A DNA stretch of 64,000 nt from Priestia koreensis (GTDB lineage: Bacteria; Bacillota; Bacilli; Bacillales; Bacillaceae_H). A model generated the notes under the pieces. That model was not told the DNA's origin and did not search any database. It worked only from the letters and a program-made list of their open reading frames with translations. Where the stretch lies: assembly GCF_001274935.1 (NCBI RefSeq), contig NZ_LILC01000023.1:248001-312000 (forward strand). Direction: 5' to 3'. The position numbers and the translations under genes are program-made. Of this stretch, positions 9,594-16,939 are shown piece after piece; position 1 is the stretch's first letter; each line of letters starts with the position of its first letter.

Positions 9594-9618
9594 GTTTCTT
9601 TTTCCGTAAATAGGGAAT
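9594..9618 (+). promoter_or_regulatory. SigB-like promoter
   Basis: GTTTCT, 13 bases, then GGGAAT closely match the SigB consensus (GTTTAA-N12-15-GGGWAW). It ends 38 bp before the start at 9657. The rest of the 9390-9656 gap is AT-rich with no other signal that I recognise. Confidence 0.5.
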
Positions 9619-9656
9619 AAAACACCGATTGAGAAACGAAAAAAGGAGCACATTCA

Positions 9657-10256
9657 ATGATTTGGATCTGGCTATTATTTGTTCTTTATGCTATTTTTTT
9701 CGCACCAGGAGAAGGGATCAGTACAGATTGGATCTTTCGCGATCTTGTTTCAGGACAATTTCAAATGATCGATCCCCTTGTTATCATGATGTTTTCTAGT
9801 TTAGGGATCTTTCCGATTCTATTTGCACTCTTATTGTTAAGAGTGGACGACCGCGTCATTCCTGCATGGCCCTTTGTTCTCCTATCATTTGGCCTTGGGG
9901 CCTTTGCTATACTTCCTTACCTCTTTTTACGTTCCCGAAGTCGCCTAGTAACGAAACGTGCTTTTACCCCATTAAGATCACTTTTGTCATCTAGACTATT
10001 TTCTTTTGCTCTTTTAATCGGAACGTGTCTTTTGTATGGATATGGCTTCATCAAGGGTTCTATTAACGAGTATACCGAGGCTTTTCAATCGTCACAATTC
10101 ATCAGCATTATGACCGTGGACTTTTTTGTTCTGACTGTTGCCTCCTTTTATATTTTCTGGTTCATACGAAAAGAAGGTTACAAAAGCTTTCTCTGCTTTT
10201 TGCCCATCCTTGGTCCTTGTTTATTATTAACAGCAACAAGACATCGTCCTCAGTAG
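9657..10256 (+). CDS. Integral membrane protein, unknown function
   Basis: A 199-residue protein with about five hydrophobic segments (near residues 1-15, 40-62, 70-92, 112-130, 150-170 and a short one near 178-192), and a basic loop around 92-110. No catalytic motif is visible and I do not recognise the family. RBS AAAGGAG is 9-10 bases before the ATG. A SigB-like promoter suggests general-stress expression. Its stop codon lies inside the loop of the downstream hairpin. Confidence 0.7.
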   Translation: MIWIWLLFVLYAIFFAPGEGISTDWIFRDLVSGQFQMIDPLVIMMFSSLGIFPILFALLLLRVDDRVIPAWPFVLLSFGLGAFAILPYLFLRSRSRLVTKRAFTPLRSLLSSRLFSFALLIGTCLLYGYGFIKGSINEYTEAFQSSQFISIMTVDFFVLTVASFYIFWFIRKEGYKSFLCFLPILGPCLLLTATRHRPQ

Positions 10257-10269
10257 AACGATGTCTTGT
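10236..10269. terminator. Bidirectional terminator
   Basis: Perfect 12-bp arms 10236-10247 and 10258-10269 flank the stop codon of the membrane-protein gene. The hairpin ends one base before the PadR stop on the other strand. Confidence 0.7.
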
Positions 10270-10854
10270 TTAGCTATTTTCTCCAAAAAGGCTCGTTGAA
10301 AGCATCGGTAGATCTTTATGCTGAAGACGTCCTTGCTTCGTTTCTTCTATTAAATGCTCCAACCATGTTATTTCAGCTTTCAAATGCATAATAACCCGTA
10401 TAACAATGTAGAGCTTCGCAATTTCCTCTTCCTTTTCTTTACGCGCATACAGCCATTCCATTTTTTTAAGCAAACTTGACGCCTCTTCACGCTTTTTTTC
10501 CAACACGTGTAAAACATCCTCGCTATCGGCATAAGACGTGAATGTAAGAGCTGCATAGATCGGGCGCTGCATATGCTCTTTTTTTTCTAGCTGTTTCATC
10601 AACAGCTGTTCAAACTCTTTTTTCCCCGCTTCTGTAATTCGATAGATCGTTTTGTCAGGGCGATTTGTATCTTTAATAACATCCACAATTTCAACATATT
10701 CTTTCTTTTCTAGCTGATCAAACGCATAATAAAGTGAGCCGTGCGCCATCTTTATGTAATACTTCATTTGGCGCTCATTTACGATTTGCTGGATTTGATA
10801 AGGATGCTTATCTCCTTCCATTAATAACCCGAGAATAACCAAAGGGATGCTCAT
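10270..10854 (-). CDS. PadR-family transcriptional regulator
   Basis: A 194-residue PadR protein: winged helix at residues 5-75 (LVILGLLMEG, HPYQIQQI, GSLYYAFDQLEKKEYV) and a helical C-terminal dimerisation domain (Vir_act_alpha_C type). The longer open frame begins upstream in the terminator of the MFS gene; the ATG at 10854 follows AAAAGGTGATAACGTT and starts exactly where PadR proteins start, so it is chosen. It lies directly downstream of the drug exporter and is the likely repressor of it, given the palindrome in the exporter promoter. Confidence 0.88.
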   Translation of the reverse strand: MSIPLVILGLLMEGDKHPYQIQQIVNERQMKYYIKMAHGSLYYAFDQLEKKEYVEIVDVIKDTNRPDKTIYRITEAGKKEFEQLLMKQLEKKEHMQRPIYAALTFTSYADSEDVLHVLEKKREEASSLLKKMEWLYARKEKEEEIAKLYIVIRVIMHLKAEITWLEHLIEETKQGRLQHKDLPMLSTSLFGENS

Positions 10855-10903
10855 AACGTTATCACCTTTTTTCAAAATTTGGCTCATTGCCAGAAAAGCC
10901 AAA

Positions 10904-10926
10904 AGCACCGGCATAGGACCGGTGCT
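10904..10926 (-). terminator. Hairpin between exporter and padR
   Basis: Perfect 8-bp GC-rich stem (AGCACCGG with CCGGTGCT) followed on the minus strand by TTTTGG. It probably reduces read-through from the exporter into padR and overlaps no coding sequence of padR. Confidence 0.55.
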
Positions 10927-10936
10927 CTGTTCCATC

Positions 10937-12463
10937 CTACTTTGATGTAGATGCTTCTTTTGTTTGATTAATTTCAATACGACTATTCCCCATCATTGCA
11001 ACAGCAACCGCTGCAACTAGCAATGGAATAACAGCAAGTGCGAATGAATGTGTAATAGAATAAGACATCGCATCCACAATTTTATCAAGAATAGGTGCCG
11101 GAATTTTAGCACGTGTGGCAGGCTCAAACAGCGATTGTGAATTCGCGCTACTAAACGAATTGCCCGCTGCGCCTCCCATGCCAGCAAACGTCTCTTTAAG
11201 CTTATCAGCAAGCGTATTGCCTTGAATTGAGCCAAAAATGGTTACTCCAAGCGTCATTCCAAGTGAACGGAAAAACGCGTTCGTTGAGTTCGCAGAGCCG
11301 CGATACTGCGGTTCCATTTTATGCGTTGACGCTGTTGGAAGAAGCGAGAATGAAAACCCAACTCCAAATCCGACTAAAATCATAAAGATCGTCAACATCC
11401 AGCGAGCCGTATCGGGCGTTAACGTACTTAACGAGAACATCCCAATGATGTACGCAATAATGGAGATTGACATAAGCTTTCGAAAGCTCGTTTTCGTTTG
11501 AAAGATCCCACCAATTGCACTACCAACCACTGATCCAAGTGTCATCGGTGTTAAAATGAGTCCTGCATTTGTAGCAGAACCACCGTATACAGCCTGAACG
11601 AAAATCGGAATAAAGACCGTTAGAATAATAAACGTGGCGCCGTATAAAAAAGCAAGAACTTGAGATGTAGCAAACAAACGGCGCTTAAACATCCAAAACG
11701 AGATAATTGGATCTTTCGCCTTTGTTTCTGCAACAAAAAATCCAATGATAAACACCGCAAATACCGCAAACAGTGTAATAATTTGCCACGAAGACCAATC
11801 ATATTTTTTTCCGCCAAGCTCAAGCGCAAACATCACGCTTACTACTCCAATGACGAGCGTAATAGCGCCCCACCAGTCGATGTTTTGCTTCGTTGTCTTC
11901 GCTGTCTCATGATAAAAGCGCACGATGAAAAATAAAGAAAGTGCACCGATTGGAACGTTCACGTAGAAAATCCAGTGCCAGTTAATATATTCTGTAATGT
12001 ATGCTCCAAGAAGAGGTCCAAACACACTAGCAGATCCAAACACTGCACCAAGAAGTCCCGTCATTTTACCGCGCTTTTCAGGTGGGAAAATATCAAAAAC
12101 GATGGTAAACGCAATCGGCATAAGCGCACCCCCACCAATTCCCTGAATGGCACGATAAATGCTTAATTGCACGATACTTTGAGCGGTTCCACACAAAATG
12201 GAACCGAGTAAAAAGATGGATAAACCGAAAAGGAAAAAACGTTTGCGTCCATACATATCAGACAATTTCCCGAAAATCGGCATCCCTGCCATAACCGCAA
12301 CCATATAAGCAGAAGTGACCCATACGAACTGATCCGCTCCGTGCAAATCAGCGACAATTGTTCCGAGCGCAGTCGCAACGATCGTATTATCCATTGCGGA
12401 CATTAAAATACCTAAAAGCAAGCCTGCAACGACAAAACGCAAATGATTTTCGTTTTTAACCAT
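10937..12463 (-). CDS. MFS multidrug exporter, DHA2 (14-TM) family
   Basis: A 508-residue transporter with 14 predicted membrane segments. MDNTIVATAL in TM1 is the DHA2 signature; GKLSDMYGRKRFF is motif A and the GLLGAVFGSASVFGPLLG region is the antiporter motif C. Such proteins use the proton gradient to expel drugs, dyes or biocides. The open frame extends upstream to 12583, but the ATG at 12463 follows GAAGGGAG and opens the typical N-terminus. A PadR regulator follows it and a PadR-type operator overlaps its promoter. Confidence 0.9.
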   Translation of the reverse strand: MVKNENHLRFVVAGLLLGILMSAMDNTIVATALGTIVADLHGADQFVWVTSAYMVAVMAGMPIFGKLSDMYGRKRFFLFGLSIFLLGSILCGTAQSIVQLSIYRAIQGIGGGALMPIAFTIVFDIFPPEKRGKMTGLLGAVFGSASVFGPLLGAYITEYINWHWIFYVNVPIGALSLFFIVRFYHETAKTTKQNIDWWGAITLVIGVVSVMFALELGGKKYDWSSWQIITLFAVFAVFIIGFFVAETKAKDPIISFWMFKRRLFATSQVLAFLYGATFIILTVFIPIFVQAVYGGSATNAGLILTPMTLGSVVGSAIGGIFQTKTSFRKLMSISIIAYIIGMFSLSTLTPDTARWMLTIFMILVGFGVGFSFSLLPTASTHKMEPQYRGSANSTNAFFRSLGMTLGVTIFGSIQGNTLADKLKETFAGMGGAAGNSFSSANSQSLFEPATRAKIPAPILDKIVDAMSYSITHSFALAVIPLLVAAVAVAMMGNSRIEINQTKEASTSK

Positions 12464-12514
12464 ACTAACACTCCCTTCGTTACGTTTTGATTTTAAAATA
12501 TAATTACATCGTTT

Positions 12515-12542
12515 ATTATACTCAAATTTGAGTATATAACAA
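12515..12542 (-). promoter_or_regulatory. Exporter promoter with PadR-type operator in the spacer
   Basis: On the minus strand TTGTTA (12537-12542), 16 bases, then TATAAT (12515-12520). A perfect 20-bp palindrome, TATACTCAAATTTGAGTATA (12517-12536), fills the spacer. ATACT/AGTAT half-sites are typical of PadR operators, so binding would block RNA polymerase. Confidence 0.65.
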
Positions 12543-12768
12543 CACACAAATGTGCTGAAAAGCACAAAAATGTTTTGACACAAAAACCGGCTTTCCTACA
12601 CATTATTTGTTTTTTCTACTTTAAAAGTCGAAAGCTTGACGAAAAAGATGGAATATTGTAAAAATAGTGTATTAGACCTACGTTTTAAAACAGGAATTCC
12701 CTCCAACCGAGGCGAATTGTATACGTATCTAAACCAAATATTGAGCCTAAACCACAGCCCATTTACAA

Positions 12769-13135
12769 CCTACCTATACTCACGCTAAAAGGTCTAAAGG
12801 TGCTCAAAAATAGCCCGCCGTGCAGGGTGCCCGTTACCAACTTGCTTGCTCTATAACATGTCTCACTCTACCTGTACTCGCCACAAAAGGTTTACAGGTA
12901 CTCAAAAAACAGCCCGCCTCGCAGGGCGTCCATTTACCAGCCAATTCATCACTAAACTAACTTGCCCTCCCCCTGCCTACTAAAACGCACGATCCGCCAG
13001 GCAATCCAGACATCCCTGCACTCCCCCAAAAAGGTTTGCATATGCGACTGGCGGCAGCCCGTAAGGGAGGGCGACAGTCGCTTATGCTTGTCTGGTCGGC
13101 CCTAACAGCCTTTCCGTTAGGGCCGACCAAACAAG
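12769..13135. repeat. Block of degenerate intergenic repeats
   Basis: Two clear copies of a roughly 72-base unit begin at 12770 and 12868: TACCTRTACTC, AAAAGGTYTA, AGGTRCTCAAAAA, AGCCCGCC, GCAGGG and TTACCA in the same order. A third, more diverged copy starts near 13012. The second copy has TACCTGTA/TACAGGTA arms; the third contains GCGACTG/CAGTCGC arms (13044-13050, 13075-13081). The block is more GC-rich than its surroundings and has no convincing ORF. The rest of 12543-12768 shows nothing that I recognise. Confidence 0.6.
13087..13135. other. Long GC-rich hairpin at the end of the repeat block
   Basis: Arms 13087-13106 and 13116-13135 pair over 20 bases with one C-A mismatch, loop of nine. 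There is no T-run on either side, so it is not a standard terminator. It lies 32 bp upstream of the next gene. Confidence 0.8.
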
Positions 13136-13167
13136 TGGATCCTAAAATATATTGAGGTGTATTGATA

Positions 13168-13656
13168 TTGACTCTTCCGTTCATCCTTGTAGGTATATTC
13201 CTGTTGGTCGTTATTCTTATCCTATTTTCGAAAAAAACAGCAGCAAACGACACATATGAGCTTGCTCAAAACTCACTAAAAGTTTATGGGCACATCGATG
13301 GCGATGAGCGTATTTCGCCAACCATTCTATCAAAAATAGCTCTGCACAATGACCGCATCGTGATCAACGATGTTGCCATCATTCCTCTTGTTCGCGTGGA
13401 AAAAGCTACGTTTGATAAGCTCATTGAAAAAGAAGAAACGTCTGATGGAGCTACTACCAACTACTATTTTGGACGACTGACGATTTTCTTTACGAGCCGC
13501 GATGGTGAAACAACATTTTTAACATGTGAAACAAAAAAGAAAAATCAGTTCAATCTTATTTCTCAATACGAACTGATCAAAAAAAGGATTAATGAGCGTG
13601 TAGGCAATAACGAGGAAAGTAGTCAACAACCCCTACCTGAACCGTATGAACTATAA
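13168..13656 (+). CDS. Membrane-anchored hypothetical protein
   Basis: A 162-residue protein with one N-terminal membrane segment (about residues 3-22, LPFILVGIFLLVVILILF) and a soluble domain rich in strands. I do not recognise the family. GAGGTG at 13154-13159 is only two bases from the TTG at 13162 but eight from the in-frame TTG at 13168, so the latter is chosen. The gene directly follows the GC-rich hairpin and repeat block and ends at a perfect bidirectional terminator. Confidence 0.6.
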   Translation: MTLPFILVGIFLLVVILILFSKKTAANDTYELAQNSLKVYGHIDGDERISPTILSKIALHNDRIVINDVAIIPLVRVEKATFDKLIEKEETSDGATTNYYFGRLTIFFTSRDGETTFLTCETKKKNQFNLISQYELIKKRINERVGNNEESSQQPLPEPYEL

Positions 13657-13693
13657 AAAAATGCCTTCAAGAGCGCTCTTGAAGGCATTTTTT
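13656..13693. terminator. Bidirectional terminator
   Basis: An 18-bp perfect stem (13656-13673 with 13676-13693) with A6 and T6 ends. It serves the gene ending at 13656 and the SMR operon ending at 13692. Confidence 0.9.
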
Positions 13694-14006
13694 ACGCAAT
13701 TAATTTTAAGCCAACTACGGATGCGAGGACAAGGGCTGTAAAAAAAACACGACTCACATTTCGGGGCTCATGTAAAAAAAGCATCCCGATAATCGTACTT
13801 CCAGCCGTCCCTATTCCAGTCCATACGGCATATGCTGTTCCCATCGCAATTGTATTCATTGCATAGGTTAAAAGAGAAAAGCTGACCGCAAAGCCTAAAA
13901 TTAGCCACACTAAGTACAACTTATTTTTCGTTTCGTTCAACTTTGCCATTGTAAATACGCCTGCTACTTCGCAGAATCCAGCGATTACGAGCGCGATCCA
14001 AGACAT
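13692..14006 (-). CDS. SMR-family efflux subunit, YkkD-like
   Basis: A 104-residue, four-TM small multidrug resistance protein. TM1 carries the essential glutamate (AGFCEVAGV, Glu13). MGTAYAVWTGIGTAG in TM3 matches YkkD of B. subtilis better than YvdR. It starts one base after the stop of the partner SMR gene, so the two are probably translationally coupled and form an antiparallel heterodimer exporting cationic drugs or guanidinium-like compounds. Third gene of a tetR-SMR-SMR operon. Confidence 0.85.
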   Translation of the reverse strand: MSWIALVIAGFCEVAGVFTMAKLNETKNKLYLVWLILGFAVSFSLLTYAMNTIAMGTAYAVWTGIGTAGSTIIGMLFLHEPRNVSRVFFTALVLASVVGLKLIA

Positions 14007-14007
14007 A

Positions 14008-14340
14008 CTATGCCGTCGCCTCCTCTTCTTTTGTCACCACTTTTAAACCGATGACACCGATAAGCAGAGTTGCTATTAGACAAATCTTCAGCCAATTTAC
14101 TACTTCCCCAAAAAACAACATTTCAGCAACGACTGTCCCAGCCGTTCCTAGCCCAACAAATACCGCATATACCGTGCTTGTCGGCAAGACGCTTGATGCA
14201 TACGTAAGGGCCCAAAACGTTACGGCAATGGCCAAGATAGTCGCCATCCACTCTCCTATGTTAGTTGCGTGCTTTAATCCAACCACCCATCCAACCTCAC
14301 AGAAAGATGCCGCAATGACTAAAAGCCAATACTTATTCAT
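14008..14340 (-). CDS. SMR-family efflux subunit, YkkC-like
   Basis: A 110-residue, four-TM SMR protein with the TM1 glutamate in SFCEVGWVVGLKHA (Glu16), followed by the Trp and Lys-His typical of YkkC-type subunits, and STVYAVFVGLGTAG in TM3. Lengths and order (C then D) match ykkCD. RBS GGAGTG precedes the ATG and the regulator gene ends only six bases upstream. No guanidine riboswitch is seen; a TetR operator takes its place. Confidence 0.85.
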   Translation of the reverse strand: MNKYWLLVIAASFCEVGWVVGLKHATNIGEWMATILAIAVTFWALTYASSVLPTSTVYAVFVGLGTAGTVVAEMLFFGEVVNWLKICLIATLLIGVIGLKVVTKEEEATA

Positions 14341-14346
14341 AAGGAC

Positions 14347-14922
14347 TCACTCCTTCGTCTGTAAACTCTCCCAAAAGAAGGTCCAAAGCGCATGTACACG
14401 ACGATTAACGCTTTCGTATCCACCGTATAACAGTTCAATAAAGACACTATCAAGCAACGCTACGAAAACGGTCGCCGTGCGCTCTGGATCAATATCATTG
14501 ATTTTTTTATCGATAATGGCCTCTTGGAATGTTTCTTTTAATTCGTTTTCTAGTTTATCTAAGTAATGATTGAATTTACTTACGACTTTCTTTTCTAGCT
14601 CATGAGGTGGAAAAAAACTTGTGCGAATCCAAAAGCGTAGCATCACATCTTCACGATAACGATGAACATAGCTGTAAAATAAATCTTTAATCATCTGTTT
14701 GAACGGATGCTCCTGCTGAAAGGTTTGGCGTACATAGACTAATTCGCTCATCGCAGACTCTTCTAGAATAGACAGAAACAAGTCATCTTTCCCTTTAAAG
14801 TGTGTATAGATCGATGGTGTTTTAATCCCGACACGCTTTGCAATGTCTGACATTGATGTTCCATCATATCCACGCTCTGCAAATAGAAAAGCTGCTTCAT
14901 GTTTAATTTCTTTTGCACCCAT
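14347..14922 (-). CDS. TetR-family regulator of the SMR pair
   Basis: A 191-residue TetR protein with the helix-turn-helix at about residues 22-44 (TSMSDIAKRVGIKTPSIYTHF) and an all-helical ligand domain. RBS AGGAGG lies before the ATG. It is first in the operon with both SMR genes and a perfect palindrome lies 24 bp upstream of its start, so autoregulation plus induction by an exported compound is likely. The arrangement is like yvdT-yvdS-yvdR, although the SMR sequences are closer to ykkCD. Confidence 0.88.
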   Translation of the reverse strand: MGAKEIKHEAAFLFAERGYDGTSMSDIAKRVGIKTPSIYTHFKGKDDLFLSILEESAMSELVYVRQTFQQEHPFKQMIKDLFYSYVHRYREDVMLRFWIRTSFFPPHELEKKVVSKFNHYLDKLENELKETFQEAIIDKKINDIDPERTATVFVALLDSVFIELLYGGYESVNRRVHALWTFFWESLQTKE

Positions 14923-14945
14923 TTTGTCATCCTCCTCACAAAACT

Positions 14946-14963
14946 AACTAACGATCGTTAGTT
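14946..14963. promoter_or_regulatory. TetR-type operator
   Basis: AACTAACGATCGTTAGTT is an 18-bp perfect palindrome in the leader of the tetR-SMR operon, the expected binding site of the first gene's product. Confidence 0.75.
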
Positions 14964-14997
14964 TTTAGTGTAGCAACTGTAAAACGAAATCGCAAGA

Positions 14998-15030
14998 AAA
15001 AAAGACCCTTTCATCGAAAAAGAAAGGTTC
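14998..15030 (-). terminator. Terminator of the YunG-like gene
   Basis: GAACCTTTC and GAAAGGGTC pair on the minus strand (8 of 9), followed by a run of T. It lies between the yunG-like gene and the tetR operon. Confidence 0.7.
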
Positions 15031-15044
15031 TTTTGCTAAAATAG

Positions 15045-15386
15045 CTATAAAAATTGCATTACTTGCTCCTTTAAATATGTGTACTGTTCATGATTCGTGT
15101 CTTCGAATGCTTCATTTCTCGAAGAAGGTTGATCCTCGTAAAGTGGCAGCTCAAGGAATTGAGAAGCTGTAAAATCATATCGTTTTCCCTCAATCATGTT
15201 ATAAAAATGCCAGCTTCCCCTTACGTCTGTTTTATAGATGTCACCGCCAAATAAATCTTGAACTACTAGTGACGTCACACCACACTGACCTTTAGCAGGA
15301 TTTTCTTTCGTCCATTTAGAGCTCGATTCCTTTGACCATACTTGATATAGAATTTCATATACTTTAATCTGTTGTTGCATATTCAT
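15045..15386 (-). CDS. YunG-like protein
   Basis: A 113-residue cytosolic protein similar to B. subtilis YunG. QCGVTSLVVQDLFGGDI (about 34-50), GSWHFYN and KRYDFTASQF give a Cys-His-Asp arrangement reminiscent of papain-like folds, but no activity is established. RBS GAGGGA is seven bases before the ATG. Monocistronic. Confidence 0.7.
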   Translation of the reverse strand: MNMQQQIKVYEILYQVWSKESSSKWTKENPAKGQCGVTSLVVQDLFGGDIYKTDVRGSWHFYNMIEGKRYDFTASQFLELPLYEDQPSSRNEAFEDTNHEQYTYLKEQVMQFL

Positions 15387-15546
15387 TTACATTCCCTCAC
15401 AACCGCTTATTGGATTTCGAACGTCTTCTTTACCTGCTTTTTTCCAATTCTTTTAATGTCTTGTTTCTTATTTCGCCCTTTTTCGTTTATTTCCTCCATC
15501 ATTTGCAGATTTATCGATCAAAAAATTAAACAACAAAACTTGATGC

Positions 15547-15575
15547 TTTACTTTCACCGAAAAGGGTGATATATT
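15547..15575 (+). promoter_or_regulatory. SigA-like promoter of 6S RNA
   Basis: TTTACT (15547-15552), 17 bases, TATATT (15570-15575). The predicted start, about 15581, coincides with the base of the RNA's closing stem. Confidence 0.65.
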
Positions 15576-15579
15576 AATA

Positions 15580-15782
15580 CTCGCCTACTAAATAGGCGAC
15601 TTACCTGCGATTCCCGTATACTCATACTGTTTCAAACCTTTGATTGTTCTAAGGGAGTTCAACATTTAGTCGCGGATAACATGCCTTCTGGCCAGAAGGA
15701 CGTTAAATGCTTCTATGAGAGCACCCACCTGCTAAGTGCGGGTCTTGGAACACTTGAGTTACGGTTGAGTGGGGAGTACTTT
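15580..15782 (+). ncRNA. ssrS: 6S RNA (SsrS/BsrA-like)
   Basis: About 200 nt with the shape of 6S RNA, which mimics an open promoter and sequesters RNA polymerase. Closing stem: CCGTA near 15627 with TACGG near 15760, CTCA with TGAG, and an outer TACTC with GAGTA. The conserved elements are AACCTTTGATTGTTCTAAGG on the 5' side of the bubble and CACCCACCT...GCGGGTCTTGGAACAC on the 3' side, with a small hairpin inside the bubble. The apical arm contains CATTTA/TAAATG and CCTTCTGGCCAGAAGG. There is no coding potential here. The flanks (15387-15546) hold nothing else that I see. Confidence 0.75.
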
Positions 15783-15811
15783 AATCTCTATACTCTTATA
15801 CAAAATACAGC

Positions 15812-15845
15812 AAGGCCCCTTCGCATAAAGCAAAGGGGCCTTTTC
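15812..15845. terminator. Bidirectional terminator after 6S RNA and HAD gene
   Basis: AAGGCCCCTT (15812-15821) pairs with AAGGGGCCTT (15833-15842), followed by TT on the plus strand. On the minus strand it follows the HAD hydrolase. Confidence 0.75.
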
Positions 15846-16658
15846 CTATATTAACTGCAGAGATGTTACTAATTCTGATACTTGATGCACGACCATATCT
15901 GCACTTCTTGCATCTCCAATTTGATGAACATCAATAAAAATTGTGCTGCATCCAAGCTTCCGTGCCGGATTGATTTCATTGATCCAGTTATCTCCTACAC
16001 TCATCATTTCTTCTGTTTCTACTCCAAAATGTGACGCAATGGTTCGAAGACGTTCTTCTGTTTTAACAGGCTTTTTCGCTTCAAAAATAGCGTATGTAAA
16101 CAACCCCTTAAGTCCTAGCTTTTCCACAATTCGCTCACTGTCTACCTGTGGGCTATTCGTCATCAGCACAAGCTTTTTCGTCTTAGCTAATTCTTCTAGG
16201 GTATTTGCTAGACCCCTTACTGGAGACATGACGAATTCATCGCTCATCATATAGCGTCTCGTTTCTAAAAAAGCTTCGTTGATTTCGACAGACGAAAGCC
16301 CAAAATGTCGTCCAATTGCAATCGGAACCCCCCATAGATCGCCAATACTCTGCATCGTTTTAAAATCAAACGTAATGGCGTTCGGATAATATTCTTCAAC
16401 AGGTAAAAGCGGCGTTCCGTCCCACTGAAAAGCTTCTAAAACACGCCCCTCTTTTTGAATTAAAATGCGATCATTTTCCCGATCATAGACCGTACCTACC
16501 TTTAGCGTGTGCTTCTCTTCTACAGCCTCATAATATTGGTTCATAAATCCATCGGCGTTATTTAAACGTGTGCTAAGTTTCTTAGCAAAATATTCAAAAT
16601 GATGCGTGTCTTCATACAACGTTCCATCTAAATCAAACACTATTACTTTTATCGTCAT
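15846..16658 (-). CDS. HAD-superfamily hydrolase
   Basis: A 270-residue phosphatase-type protein. FDLDGT gives nucleophile Asp9 and Asp11, LMTNSP is motif II, the lysine of KKPVK motif III, and GDNWINE motif IV. The cap region (about 15-130) is larger than in simple phosphoglycolate phosphatases and includes an insert near residues 55-85. The substrate is unknown. RBS AAGGA lies before the ATG. Monocistronic. Confidence 0.82.
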   Translation of the reverse strand: MTIKVIVFDLDGTLYEDTHHFEYFAKKLSTRLNNADGFMNQYYEAVEEKHTLKVGTVYDRENDRILIQKEGRVLEAFQWDGTPLLPVEEYYPNAITFDFKTMQSIGDLWGVPIAIGRHFGLSSVEINEAFLETRRYMMSDEFVMSPVRGLANTLEELAKTKKLVLMTNSPQVDSERIVEKLGLKGLFTYAIFEAKKPVKTEERLRTIASHFGVETEEMMSVGDNWINEINPARKLGCSTIFIDVHQIGDARSADMVVHQVSELVTSLQLI

Positions 16659-16939
16659 GATTTATTCCTTCTTTCACAGCTCTTTTTCTTTACTATACGC
16701 TTTATTACATACGTTTAAAAGTTTATGCTGCTTCAGAGATACGCAATTTTTTTTGGCGGAATTTATCGATTTTAAGAAAAAAGGCGGCTAATTACGTCTA
16801 GTTTTGACAACCTTTGTCACCTTGCAGGAAAAAGTGCTTATTCATGCGGAATAACCATGTAAATAACTAGCGAATCTACATAAATTCAGCACATGTATGA
16901 CCAAAGGGAGACGCAAAAAAGGAGGCAGTCATTCATATT

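Noticed and set aside
12957..13253. Minus-strand reading frame across the repeat block
   Set aside because: It has no RBS, crosses the start of the real gene at 13168 and its sequence is arginine/cysteine-rich noise over repeats.
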